The notes under the pieces are model-generated. The model made no database searches. It saw only the letters and a program-made list of their open reading frames with translations, and was not told the origin of the DNA. A stretch of DNA of 64,000 nucleotides from contig NZ_QUOK01000002.1 of assembly GCF_003390325.1 (NCBI RefSeq), positions 1 through 64,000 of the forward strand, read 5' to 3'. The translations under genes were made by a program, and so were the position numbers. The stretch comes from Rhodohalobacter sp. SW132. GTDB lineage: Bacteria; Bacteroidota; Rhodothermia; Balneolales; Balneolaceae. Below, one piece after another: positions 17,406-26,513 of this stretch; within the stretch, counting starts at the first letter, position 1; the number at the start of each line of letters is the position of its first letter.

Positions 17406-18113
17406 ATGAACAAATCAAAATTTTCCGGACTAAAAGCAATTTACGTCAACTGTACTTTAAAAAAATCACCCCGGGTGAGTAATACCCGCGGGCTGGCGAA
17501 TGTTTCGATATCTATTATGGAAAAAGAAGGCGTGGATGTGGAAACCATTCGACTGATTGATCATGTAGTTCCCCACGGCGAAGAAGCAGATATGACTGAA
17601 CACGCGGAAGAAAAAGACGAATGGCCCGAATTATTTAAGCGTATTATCCAGGCAGATATTCTTGTGGTAGCCACACCGATATGGCTGGGGGAATTATCAT
17701 CCGTGGCAAGAAAATTTATTGAGCGGCTGGATGCCATGAGTGAAAAGCAAAATGACAAGGGACAGACTATTTATTATGGAAAAGTGGGAGCCTGTATTGT
17801 TACCGGTAATGAAGATGGCATCAAAAACTGCGGAAAAGGCATCCTTTTTTCCCTTCAGCATATTGGCTATACCATCCCGCCCCAGGCCAGTACAGGATGG
17901 ATTGGAAAAGCCGGCCCGGGTCCCAGCTACCTGGATGAAGAATCAGAATCCGCTGATCACGAGTTTACTAATAAGACAATCACGTTTCTTACGTACAACC
18001 TGATGCATCTGGCAAGTTATCTCAAAGAAAAAGACGGTTATCCCTCCTATGGAAATTCCGAAGAAAAATGGAATGAAGGTGAGCGCTGGAAATTTGAAAA
18101 GCCGGATCACTAA
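17406..18113 (+). CDS. Flavodoxin-fold NAD(P)H-dependent reductase
   Basis: 235 residues with a flavodoxin-like fold: first strand AIYVNCTLKKSPRVSNT (phosphate-binding loop for FMN), VVATPIWLGELSSVARKFIE (second FMN loop) and ACIVTGNEDGIKNC followed by SLQHIGYTIPP. This matches the NADPH-dependent FMN reductase/flavodoxin superfamily. The longer loops and tail differ from short quinone reductases. Substrate unknown. Confidence 0.85.
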   Translation: MNKSKFSGLKAIYVNCTLKKSPRVSNTRGLANVSISIMEKEGVDVETIRLIDHVVPHGEEADMTEHAEEKDEWPELFKRIIQADILVVATPIWLGELSSVARKFIERLDAMSEKQNDKGQTIYYGKVGACIVTGNEDGIKNCGKGILFSLQHIGYTIPPQASTGWIGKAGPGPSYLDEESESADHEFTNKTITFLTYNLMHLASYLKEKDGYPSYGNSEEKWNEGERWKFEKPDH

Positions 18114-18488
18114 TCTTAAGAACCTTTGCTCAACTCGGCTTAAAGAAATTTCTCAATAGCTGTACATGTTCATCAGCGGATTAAAATTGCTGATGGTGGT
18201 ATAGGTGTAATTGCATTAGACGTTAAGGGAATTTTTGACAACTTTTTTTAGAGATAGAAAAATTTACTACAAATTCTCTTTATGGAACCAATTGCATGTA
18301 TGTATATGACTTGCATATCCTGCAACAGGGAGGTTCAAGAAGCAATATATAATTCTGAATTCCTCCCGAATCTTCTAACGATGACTATCCTTGTAATCCC
18401 AATAACGGTTTCCAGATCCGGATAATCGTTTGTACTGGCCGGAAAATGATTTTATTAAGTCCGTTTCTGCTTACAATTATCCGTTTCT
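18114..18488. other. Intergenic region, nothing recognised
   Basis: AT-rich spacer between genes in the same direction. No hairpin with a T-run, repeat or small ORF that I would support. Confidence 0.4.
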
Positions 18489-19679
18489 GTGAAGAAAAAA
18501 GCCTCCTATATCATGTCATTAAAATCTGAATCGAAAAGTCTTCATTTCTACTGTCGCATTGCTATGGGATTGCTTGCGCTGGCAATGATTTTCTTTACTG
18601 TAGTCACTTTGTTTCGCAGCGACGCCTGGTGGGTACGAATTTTCGATTTTCCGCGCGTACAAATTGCGTTATTGATCATAATAGCGCTGGCAGGCTATGC
18701 GGTGCTGCGTATATACGGAGGATTGCGTTTTTGGGAATATGCTCTTGTTGGAGCAATGGGACTTGCGCTGATCTGGCAGCTCATTTCAATCGCTCCCTAT
18801 ACAATATTATATCCAAGGCAGATGTCGGACAGCCATGCTGAAGACGATTCAAACCGTATTTCAATTTTGATCTACAATGTACTCCACGATAATCGGGAAG
18901 TGGCAGCCCTTCGCGATCTTATTCGAGATACCGATCCTGACCTCCTTTTACTGAGCGAACCGACCCAGTGGTGGCTTGAACATCTTGATGGTTTGGAAGA
19001 TGACTATCCTTACACGCTTTATCAGCCACAGGAAAATCATTATGGAAAGCTTCTTTACTCCAGGTTAGAGCTGATAGACCCGGAAGTCCGGTTTTTGATT
19101 GATCCGGGAGTTCCGTCGATTTTAACAGGGTTGCAGCTTCGGTCTGGAACAATTGTGACTCTCTATGGTGTGCATCCGCGCCCTCCCGGTCTAAAACGTC
19201 CTGAAGATCAGGAAGAAGGTGGTGGCAGAGAAGCCGGGGGAGAGGATGATGAAAATGGCGAGCGCGAAGATTCAGATATGAGGGATGCCGAGCTGCTGCT
19301 TATTGCCAGAGAAGTAGGTGAACTTGGGGACGTCCCGGTTATCGTGGCCGGTGATTTCAATGATGTGGCCTGGTCGCGCAGCACGCATCTTTTTCAGAGG
19401 ACCAGTGGTTTGCTTGATCCACGGGTGGGTCGGGGCTTTATCAACACCTTTAATACCAGAAGCCGATTCATGCGCTATCCGCTTGATCACGTTTTTGCAT
19501 CCCGTCATTTCCGGCTCGTGGAACTGCGTCGTCTTCCCGATATCGGATCCGACCACTTTCCCATGCTCGTAGTCCTTGACTACGATCCCGGTGCCGATTC
19601 AGATGAAGAACCCCGTCCGGCCGCCGGTGATGAACAAGAGGCTGACGAGGCGATTGAAGAAGGGAAGAATGAGAACTGA
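18489..19679 (+). CDS. Membrane-anchored endonuclease/exonuclease/phosphatase-family protein
   Basis: 396 residues. Three transmembrane helices at about 23-105, then an EEP domain: LIYNVLHDNREVAAL, DPDLLLLSEP (metal Glu), VAGDFNDVAWS (the DFND motif), PLDHVFASRHF and IGSDHFPMLV (catalytic His). All main catalytic residues are present; substrates may be nucleic acid, phospholipid or phosphoinositide. Odd features: an acidic insert (about 238-262, EDQEEGGGREAGG and on) between catalytic strands, and an acidic tail. Start is GTG at 18489 or ATG at 18513; both precede the first helix. Confidence 0.88.
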   Translation: MKKKASYIMSLKSESKSLHFYCRIAMGLLALAMIFFTVVTLFRSDAWWVRIFDFPRVQIALLIIIALAGYAVLRIYGGLRFWEYALVGAMGLALIWQLISIAPYTILYPRQMSDSHAEDDSNRISILIYNVLHDNREVAALRDLIRDTDPDLLLLSEPTQWWLEHLDGLEDDYPYTLYQPQENHYGKLLYSRLELIDPEVRFLIDPGVPSILTGLQLRSGTIVTLYGVHPRPPGLKRPEDQEEGGGREAGGEDDENGEREDSDMRDAELLLIAREVGELGDVPVIVAGDFNDVAWSRSTHLFQRTSGLLDPRVGRGFINTFNTRSRFMRYPLDHVFASRHFRLVELRRLPDIGSDHFPMLVVLDYDPGADSDEEPRPAAGDEQEADEAIEEGKNEN

Positions 19680-19744
19680 AATATTTTAAAAGAACAGAAT
19701 CATAGAATTTAGTGAAGAAACGATATTCTACAGCATTTCAATAC

Positions 19745-21130
19745 TTATTTATTCGGCCTCAAAAGATCATCTCCTTCTTCAGGAGAACGTGACATTCGGG
19801 CCTGTTTCAAGATATCCTCATCATTACTTTCTAATTGTCCTTCTGTCTTCGTTATTACTTTTGAATCCTCTGCAACCTGTCCACTCACCGGTTTTTTCTT
19901 ATCGGAAGTTGCACTCTTTCCTGGGGGTTGAATAGTTACTTCATCCAGGAATATTCTTTCTCTTGAATCATCAGGCATGGAAACTCCCTCAGCTAAATAT
20001 GCATTTTTGATCTGCCTCAATACGGATGATTTTACCTTGAGTATATTATGCCTGCTTCCGTCCACCCAAACATAGAACTTCAAATTTATCGTGGATGAAG
20101 CCAGCTCATCAACTAAAACCCAGGGTTCAGGATCTTTTAAAACGGCGGGGTGAGCATCAAAAACTTTTGCGGCGAGTTCCTGTGCCGTAGCAACACTGGC
20201 ATCATAACCAATACCAATAACAAATCTGATTCTCTGGTTTGGATTGCTTGTGAAATTGAGGATGCTGCTTTTGTAGACGGTGGAATTCGGGATTTGCATA
20301 TGGTTGCCATCGAGGGTCATAAGTAAGGTAGCCCTAATGGTAAGTCGCTGGATAAACCCCATATTGTCATTGATCTCAACCAGATCCCCCGCATGAAAAG
20401 GATTTTGCACGCTCAGGAAAATACTGGCGAGGAAATTTTCCGTTATATCCCGGAATGCGATCCCCAAAACTATACCTAATAAACCTGTACCTCCCAGTAT
20501 CGTGAGGGCAACATTGGTTAAATCGGCAACATGAAAAACGATATAGATACCCAGGATAAAAACAGCAATGGCAATGCCCCGAGCGGCAATATCCTGTAAA
20601 AGGTCGTTCATCTGACGATTCCTTAAATATGCCCGGGCACCTTTAGCTACCAGCATGGATATCCCCCAGAAAATAACCAGCACCACGATTCCGAAAATCA
20701 GGAATGGAACCGCGCTCATAATATTTCGCCATAATTCCTGCAGGCCGGTAAAAGCGGGCTCATAATCCCATATATCCGGGTCCCGGACCTCAATTCTGTT
20801 TACAACAGCGGTTACATCCTGTGTATTCCGGGCCAAATCTCCTGCCCAACGTTTATGATCGCCGGTTTCTGTGGATCCGCTTAGAAAAACAACACCATCA
20901 TTAACTTCAACCTGCGGATTTTCAAACCATTCAGTTGCAGTTAAAATGCCGGCAAGCCGATCCCGTATCTGGGAGTCCTGTGCCAATGGAGCAACATCAA
21001 CACGTTCGGGAGCGGCAGTTTCATCCGCTTCAGTCGATTCTGTCTGGGTTTGACCCTGCGCAAACACGCTGAACGGTACGAGAAATAGCAGGAGAAGCAG
21101 TATAAATAAGAAATGATCTTTTTTCTGCAT
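19745..21130 (-). CDS. MscS-type mechanosensitive channel with BON domain
   Basis: 461 residues. Signal peptide (residues 1-24), then a periplasmic BON domain (about 48-115, VEVNDGVVFLSGST) and three to four membrane helices (about 135-235). The MscS pore and upper beta domain follow, with GGTGLLGIVLGIAFRDITEN and NPFHAGDLVEINDNMGFIQR. The C-terminal domain ends in a disordered tail of 60 residues. Family role: opens on membrane tension to release solutes in osmotic downshock. BON-MscS fusions are known. It converges with the EEP gene. Confidence 0.93.
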   Translation of the reverse strand: MQKKDHFLFILLLLLFLVPFSVFAQGQTQTESTEADETAAPERVDVAPLAQDSQIRDRLAGILTATEWFENPQVEVNDGVVFLSGSTETGDHKRWAGDLARNTQDVTAVVNRIEVRDPDIWDYEPAFTGLQELWRNIMSAVPFLIFGIVVLVIFWGISMLVAKGARAYLRNRQMNDLLQDIAARGIAIAVFILGIYIVFHVADLTNVALTILGGTGLLGIVLGIAFRDITENFLASIFLSVQNPFHAGDLVEINDNMGFIQRLTIRATLLMTLDGNHMQIPNSTVYKSSILNFTSNPNQRIRFVIGIGYDASVATAQELAAKVFDAHPAVLKDPEPWVLVDELASSTINLKFYVWVDGSRHNILKVKSSVLRQIKNAYLAEGVSMPDDSRERIFLDEVTIQPPGKSATSDKKKPVSGQVAEDSKVITKTEGQLESNDEDILKQARMSRSPEEGDDLLRPNK

Positions 21131-21560
21131 ACAGGTCTCTTAATTACGTCAATATCATTTGTTTAGAATTGCTTTTTATGCATCAGAAATATGGCTAACA
21201 AATTGCTTAATCACAATTTGTATGTTCGTTTGCGGGGTGGGCGCCACTTGTTGTTGATTTTTTTAATCATAAGTGGGTTAATTTCCCGACCCTCTGGGGA
21301 GGAAAGGATAAAAGTCCGGGGCTGTCCAAAAAGAGCATCATCCCGTATCTGAAACAAAAATTAAAGTGTTCACGATTTTAAATTAGCACTTATGGGGCCG
21401 GGGATGGGGTAAGAAGCCCGAATGCTCGATTATAGTACACCTGAAAAGATGTTTTATTGATCGAAATTTTTACGATTGAAAAGTATCGAACTCAGTAAAT
21501 GAACTTTACAATACTTTTTCGCTTATTCGAAGAAAATCAGGACTAATGGCAGATTACAGT
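21131..21560. other. Intergenic region
   Basis: Upstream of the MscS gene and downstream of the glycosyltransferase. A weak nested hairpin (CCACTT with AAGTGG around TGATT/AATCA) near 21246-21283. No gene. Confidence 0.4.
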
Positions 21561-22958
21561 TTATGAGGAATGTGATTTAAATCCTTTTCTTTTCATCTGT
21601 CCCCAGCTTTTCTTCCCTTTTATAAAATCAATCAACCCTGTAATTTGCCACCAGGCGTGAATCTGTCGATACCCGAGATTTTCCACAAATGAGTAGAGGA
21701 TCAATATGAGCACATCTTTTGAACTGCTGTAGGTCTTGAATGCGATCTCTTCGGCAAACACCGAGATTAGTGACACAATCATGCCGTAGACAATCGATAT
21801 TGCAGCAAACAGAATTACAAAAGGAACGCTCATGTAACCGGGAATCAGGAAGAGGGCGGCGATATAGATATAGCTTCCGAGGATTACAATCGGGCCGATC
21901 AATTCAAAAATCAAAAAAAACGGAAGTACAAACAGTCCGATATGTTTATACTTTGGATTGAAAAACATGTACTTGTGGCGCCACAGGGAATCTGCAAGTC
22001 CGCGATGCCATCGGTTCCGTTGATTTTTCAGGCTTTTATAGTCAGTTGGCACTTCTGTCCAGCAGATCGGTTCGGGAAGAAACCGAACGTGATACTCCTC
22101 CTTTTTCTTTAAAAAATGGCTGTGCATCCGGATGATTAGCTCAATATCCTCACCAACCGTATCGGGCAGATAGCCGCCCACTTCCAGTAGAGCCTTACGA
22201 TCAAATATCCCAAAAGCCCCGGAAATAATGACCAGGCTGTTCAGATAATCCCATCCAACGCGCCCAAACAGAAACGCACGTATATATTCCACAGACTGCA
22301 GCCGGCCCCAGAACGTATCGGGCACGTGGATCGCCTCAATTTCGCGGTTCCTGATCTTGCATCCATTAATCACACGTATGATACCCCCGGCAGCTATCGT
22401 ATTTTTTTGTGTGATAAATGTTTGAATCAGCTTTTTTAAAACATCCTGTTCCAGAATCGAATCCGCATCAATTGCACAGATAAGGTCATTTTCCGACACA
22501 TTAATACCGGTGTTCAGGGCATCCGCTTTCCCGCCATTTTCCTTGTCGATCACGATCAGGGATGGGATGTCCGGGGATTGATAGATTCCACTTACTTGCT
22601 GATGGGAGATCGTCTGCTGATAGTAGAGATCCGTTTTCTGCAGATCAAAATGGCTGATCAGTACACCCAGGGTGTTGTCACTGCTCCCATCATTAATCAC
22701 GATAATGTCATATTCCGGATATTCCAGCCTGAGTAGTGATTCTATAGATTCAACAATATTTTCAGCTTCATTGTAGGCCGGAACCAGGATACTGATAGTT
22801 TTATAGAGATTCGACTGAAACAGGCCGGAGGGCTTAATTACATTACTGAGCAGCATCTGTTTGCGAACATAGATCAGCGAACTCACCACTAATAGCAGGT
22901 ATACGGTATTGATGCTGAAAAAATAGGCGATGATACTCCATTCGATAACATTAATCAT
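21561..22958 (-). CDS. Processive family 2 glycosyltransferase, membrane-bound
   Basis: 465 residues. An N-terminal membrane helix (about 8-30), GT2 catalytic domain with SILVPAYNEAENIVESIESL, VINDGSSDN, CAIDADSILEQD (DxD), GEDIELIIRMH and NQRNRWHRGL (the Q-x-x-R-W processive motif), then three to four C-terminal helices. It resembles the PgaC/hyaluronan-synthase layout, so it probably makes and exports a polysaccharide. Last gene of an operon after a HEAT-repeat protein (20-bp gap) and a response regulator, which suggests regulated exopolysaccharide output. No de-N-acetylase or outer-membrane exporter gene adjoins it. Confidence 0.92.
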   Translation of the reverse strand: MINVIEWSIIAYFFSINTVYLLLVVSSLIYVRKQMLLSNVIKPSGLFQSNLYKTISILVPAYNEAENIVESIESLLRLEYPEYDIIVINDGSSDNTLGVLISHFDLQKTDLYYQQTISHQQVSGIYQSPDIPSLIVIDKENGGKADALNTGINVSENDLICAIDADSILEQDVLKKLIQTFITQKNTIAAGGIIRVINGCKIRNREIEAIHVPDTFWGRLQSVEYIRAFLFGRVGWDYLNSLVIISGAFGIFDRKALLEVGGYLPDTVGEDIELIIRMHSHFLKKKEEYHVRFLPEPICWTEVPTDYKSLKNQRNRWHRGLADSLWRHKYMFFNPKYKHIGLFVLPFFLIFELIGPIVILGSYIYIAALFLIPGYMSVPFVILFAAISIVYGMIVSLISVFAEEIAFKTYSSSKDVLILILYSFVENLGYRQIHAWWQITGLIDFIKGKKSWGQMKRKGFKSHSS

Positions 22959-22978
22959 AGAGTCCCTGGGGTATTAAA

Positions 22979-24172
22979 TCAGTATCTGACCGGTCTGATT
23001 TTCTTATTGGTCAGTATTCTGATGCCTGTTGTGATACTATTTATAACTTTTACTTTATTGAGCTCTTTACCGGATGGATTTTGTACCAACCGTATGTTGT
23101 TGATATAGTACATAATCTGGAGCAAAATGTTCTGAAGCAGAGTATGTCCTGTTCCGGGATGCTGAACAAGAATTTCGATTACCTCTTTTCGAATTTCAAA
23201 CTCCATATCGATTATACGCTTTTGTATAAACTGCAGATGCTCCGTTTCACCCATATGGTTCAGGGCCTTTATGCTCGCAAGCCGGACTTCCGGGTCTCTG
23301 TTCCTTGCATATTTCATCAAATCAGATGACGATTCAAGTATCTCTAATTCTCCGAGCGCTTTAATAAGTGCGATTATCAGTGGTTTTGTGGTTTTACTTA
23401 AGGTTAATTTCTTAAAGTACTCATACAGAAATTCACTGTACTCATAGAAGTTTTGTTCCGCAAAATAGATTACTATAATCCGCTTTCGGTCAGGGGGAAG
23501 ATCGTTCCTTGCAAGCATCTCTTTTAATGACATGGAGGTGATAGCATGGAGTTTTTCACCATCCCGGTAGAAGATATGGATCAGTTCTCCAAACATGAGG
23601 CTTGAAGCGTCGTTACGTTTTAAAAAACGAATGAGAGCACTCTCGCGCACCGAAATGTCGCCGGATGACTGCAGTGCTTTTGTCGCAGCATATGCAAGCT
23701 TGACATTTCCTGATTGGCTCAAAGTATTCAATCTGCCAGTTACCCTTTCATCATCCACTCCACACTTTTCAAAGTAGAGGCAGGAGAGGAGTTGATTTTT
23801 ACCTGACCGGCTAAAGATTTTTCTCGAATAAAAAGAATGAAAAAGAGGACGTTTGATCAGCCAGACAAGCTTTTCATTTTCTTCCCCCTTCATGATGTCA
23901 GAAAGTTCTTCAATGAGTTCCAGGAAGTAGACAAGATCCCGGGTTCGTTTTTTGACCCTGGCAAGCAGCTTTTCTGCATCCTCCGGCTGTTTTGCTGTTT
24001 CTACAAAATGAAAAAGTTCAGTAAGATAGAGATCCCTGAATTTATCCCTGTACCTGTTCCATAACTGGTTTCTCGCCCGGGTCCAGAACGTATAGCTCAC
24101 CAGGGCGATAAAGACCAGAATCAGGCAGCATAGTAGTACCAGTACGATATGGAACATCGGTGTTGAATACAC
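22979..24172 (-). CDS. Membrane-anchored HEAT-repeat protein
   Basis: 397 residues. One N-terminal transmembrane helix (about 7-30), then a cytoplasmic all-helical region. From about 150 it has HEAT/PBS-lyase-like repeats: LAYAATKALQSSGD, ALIKALGELEILESS, EVRLASIKALNHMGE, EIRKEVIEILVQHP. Such solenoids are scaffolds for protein partners. It sits between a response regulator (2-bp gap) and a glycosyltransferase (20-bp gap), so it may link signal input to the synthase. That is inferred from the order only. Confidence 0.85.
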   Translation of the reverse strand: MYSTPMFHIVLVLLCCLILVFIALVSYTFWTRARNQLWNRYRDKFRDLYLTELFHFVETAKQPEDAEKLLARVKKRTRDLVYFLELIEELSDIMKGEENEKLVWLIKRPLFHSFYSRKIFSRSGKNQLLSCLYFEKCGVDDERVTGRLNTLSQSGNVKLAYAATKALQSSGDISVRESALIRFLKRNDASSLMFGELIHIFYRDGEKLHAITSMSLKEMLARNDLPPDRKRIIVIYFAEQNFYEYSEFLYEYFKKLTLSKTTKPLIIALIKALGELEILESSSDLMKYARNRDPEVRLASIKALNHMGETEHLQFIQKRIIDMEFEIRKEVIEILVQHPGTGHTLLQNILLQIMYYINNIRLVQNPSGKELNKVKVINSITTGIRILTNKKIRPVRY

Positions 24173-24174
24173 AT

Positions 24175-24552
24175 TCAGCTGGCTTTGAGAAGTTTTTTAA
24201 CACGTACGATAAACTCTCTCTTCTGAAACGGTTTTGTAATGTATTCATCTGCTTTCATTTCAAAACTCCTTTCAATATCCTCCGAACTGGATTTGGCAGA
24301 CATCATGATGATTTTAGTCTCTTTGTGCAGCTCATCACTTCTAAGTTCTTTCAGGATTTCATACCCATTCATGCCGGGCAGCATGATGTCGAGCAGGATC
24401 AGGTTAGATTTATGTTTCTTTGCATACTCGAGTCCTTCCAATCCATTTTTAAAGGTGATTGTATCGCATTTAAATTCACGCTGCATGATACGTTCAATGA
24501 GCATTTGAGTGACTTTATCGTCCTCAATAATTACAACTTTGTGCTGATCCAT
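24175..24552 (-). CDS. Single-domain response regulator
   Basis: 125 residues, a receiver domain only. Acidic pocket EDD near 11-13, phospho-acceptor Asp in NLILLDIMLPGMNGYEI (near 57), Thr/Ser switch in IIMMSAKSS and Lys in ADEYITKPFQKREF. No output domain, so it acts by protein contact, perhaps through the HEAT-repeat protein encoded 2 bp downstream. No cognate kinase is adjacent. Confidence 0.95.
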   Translation of the reverse strand: MDQHKVVIIEDDKVTQMLIERIMQREFKCDTITFKNGLEGLEYAKKHKSNLILLDIMLPGMNGYEILKELRSDELHKETKIIMMSAKSSSEDIERSFEMKADEYITKPFQKREFIVRVKKLLKAS

Positions 24553-24969
24553 GATCTAAACGTCCTTTATTGGGCCTGGCAGATTTCTATTAATAATGTT
24601 ATCGGCAAATAACGTTTTAACTATACCCTTATATAATTGTGATTTTCCTCAATTGATGTAAAAAAGAAATGGTTTATTATCACCATTATAGGGTGATTTT
24701 TAACGTCACATTATGTTCTCATATAAATCCTTCAAAAATCTGAAATAAATAGAACATTTTAAAAAGTCTGATTTCTGCAAAGAAATGCAGCACGAAAGTA
24801 TACGCTTACGTCTCGCCCTATACCCTTGTTCTAATTGGCGTACAAGTGACTGCTATTACCCGTGAAATTTTATGATATTGGTTTTTGTATACCCCCGGTT
24901 GAAAATTATAATATATTCGGGTTAATATTTTTGCATTTGAACAGGTGAGTTGTTGAAAGAAATGATTTT
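24553..24969. other. Divergent intergenic region
   Basis: Promoters for the response-regulator operon and the App1 phosphatase must lie here. A short inverted repeat GTTAT/ATAAC at about 24598-24614 is the only structure noted. Confidence 0.4.
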
Positions 24970-26100
24970 ATGGCCAAATTAAAGAAAAAGGTGCTTTTTG
25001 TTCTATACCCCATAAAACTCAGGCTATCCATGTCGAAGCTATGGCTTGGGAAAAAGCTTGGATTTGTCCGTTCGGTGATGATTATGCCGTACCAGGGCTT
25101 TGGCAACGGGAAAGAGTTGTTTTTCCTTGGACGAGTGTTGGGGGACAGGCAGATCGGCCTTTCACAACCGGAGGACAGCAAGTGGCGGAATTTTAAAAAA
25201 ATGTATAAGCGCTTCATGACATGGAAAATTCCGGATGCGAGGCTGGAAGCATCTTTTGATGGCGTTTCAAAATCGGTGCTATCCGACGAGAAAGGATATT
25301 ATGAATTCAGAATGGAACTGTCTCAGCCCTTAAGGGGGCACAATCCATGGCAAAAAGTTCAGGTGGAGCTGGTAGATAAGGTGGTTAAAAATCAGAAATC
25401 CCCTGTTGTTTACAGTGATCTGTTTGTTCCCCCGGAAGATGTGGAATTTGGGGTTATTTCCGATATCGATGATACCATTGTACCCACGGGTGCCACAAGA
25501 GTGTGGGAAATGATGAAAACAACGTTCCTGGGCAATGCACAAACAAGGGTTCCTTTTCCGGGGGTAGCTGCATTTTACCAGGCACTTTCAAAAGGACTTG
25601 TGGGACACGAAAACAACCCCTTTTTCTATGTATCGAGTTCTCCCTGGAATTTGTACGATTTTCTGCGGGAATTAATGACCATTCATAATCTTCCGCAAGG
25701 CCCCTTAATGTTAAGAGACATTGGTTTATCCAGGGAACAGTTTTTTGCCGGAAGTCACTCCGAACATAAGCTGGTACAAATTGAAAGAGTATTTGAAATT
25801 ATCCGTGACATTCCTTTTATCCTGATCGGTGATTCCGGTCAGCATGATGCTGAAATTTACCTCCAGGTGATCAAGGATTATCCCGGCAGGGTGAAAATGG
25901 TTTATATTCGAGATGTTGATCCTGCCAGCCATGAGAAAGTGCTAAAAATAGCAGGGGAAATCGAAAAGCTGGGGGTTGAAATGATGCTGATCAGTGATAC
26001 GATCGAAGCCGCCAGTCATGCGGTTTCCAAAGGATGGATTCTGGAAGAGGATATCGCCGATATCGCGGAAGAAAAGAGAGAGGATGAAGATTTAGCTTGA
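24970..26100 (+). CDS. App1-family phosphatidate phosphatase (DUF2183)
   Basis: 376 residues. A central HAD-like catalytic domain with VISDIDDTIVPTG (DxDDT; near 160-172), YVSSSPWNLYDFLREL and ILIGDSGQHDAEIYLQ, all typical of App1 (DUF2183). The N-terminal 150 residues are a beta-rich accessory part. The family dephosphorylates phosphatidic acid in yeast; bacterial substrates are unproven. Divergent from the response-regulator operon. Confidence 0.92.
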   Translation: MAKLKKKVLFVLYPIKLRLSMSKLWLGKKLGFVRSVMIMPYQGFGNGKELFFLGRVLGDRQIGLSQPEDSKWRNFKKMYKRFMTWKIPDARLEASFDGVSKSVLSDEKGYYEFRMELSQPLRGHNPWQKVQVELVDKVVKNQKSPVVYSDLFVPPEDVEFGVISDIDDTIVPTGATRVWEMMKTTFLGNAQTRVPFPGVAAFYQALSKGLVGHENNPFFYVSSSPWNLYDFLRELMTIHNLPQGPLMLRDIGLSREQFFAGSHSEHKLVQIERVFEIIRDIPFILIGDSGQHDAEIYLQVIKDYPGRVKMVYIRDVDPASHEKVLKIAGEIEKLGVEMMLISDTIEAASHAVSKGWILEEDIADIAEEKREDEDLA

Positions 26101-26199
26101 TCCTGAATTTAGATAACCTCATAAAGATGCCGACGGATTTACGTAAACGCATTGAAAAAGACAATCAGACGATAGTCCCCAACTGTATCAACCTGATAT

Positions 26200-26436
26200 G
26201 TGAAATGTAAAGTTAAAGGCATGGGTAAAAACTGTATCAATTCTTACCTCTTACCCGGTAACGACTCCGGGTTGATCATCATCATTGCGGGACAACTCAC
26301 GTTTGCAATTGTTTTTGCTATGATTCCGTGCATGGTTAACAGATTGGAAAACAATCTTTTAACCCCAGAGCAGATGATTTCGATCATTAGCGTGGGATGG
26401 CTAATTCTGGCTGTGGCCAATGTGTCGTTTATCTGA
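26200..26436 (+). CDS. Possible small membrane protein
   Basis: 78 codons from GTG (an ATG at 26221 gives 71). Two hydrophobic stretches: SGLIIIIAGQLTFAIVFAMI and SIISVGWLILAVANVSFI. No family recognised. It lies between convergent genes with no other explanation for the open frame, but lacks a clear ribosome site, so it is tentative. Confidence 0.35.
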   Translation: MKCKVKGMGKNCINSYLLPGNDSGLIIIIAGQLTFAIVFAMIPCMVNRLENNLLTPEQMISIISVGWLILAVANVSFI

Positions 26437-26513
26437 GCTCATTGCAGATTTAATGAACGGATTTCCGGAAATTTATACGGGTTTTGCTGTTTGAAATCTT
26501 GACGCCAAAAGAA

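Noticed and set aside
24160-24612. 150-codon open frame on the plus strand
   Set aside because: Antisense to an intact response regulator with all receiver residues.
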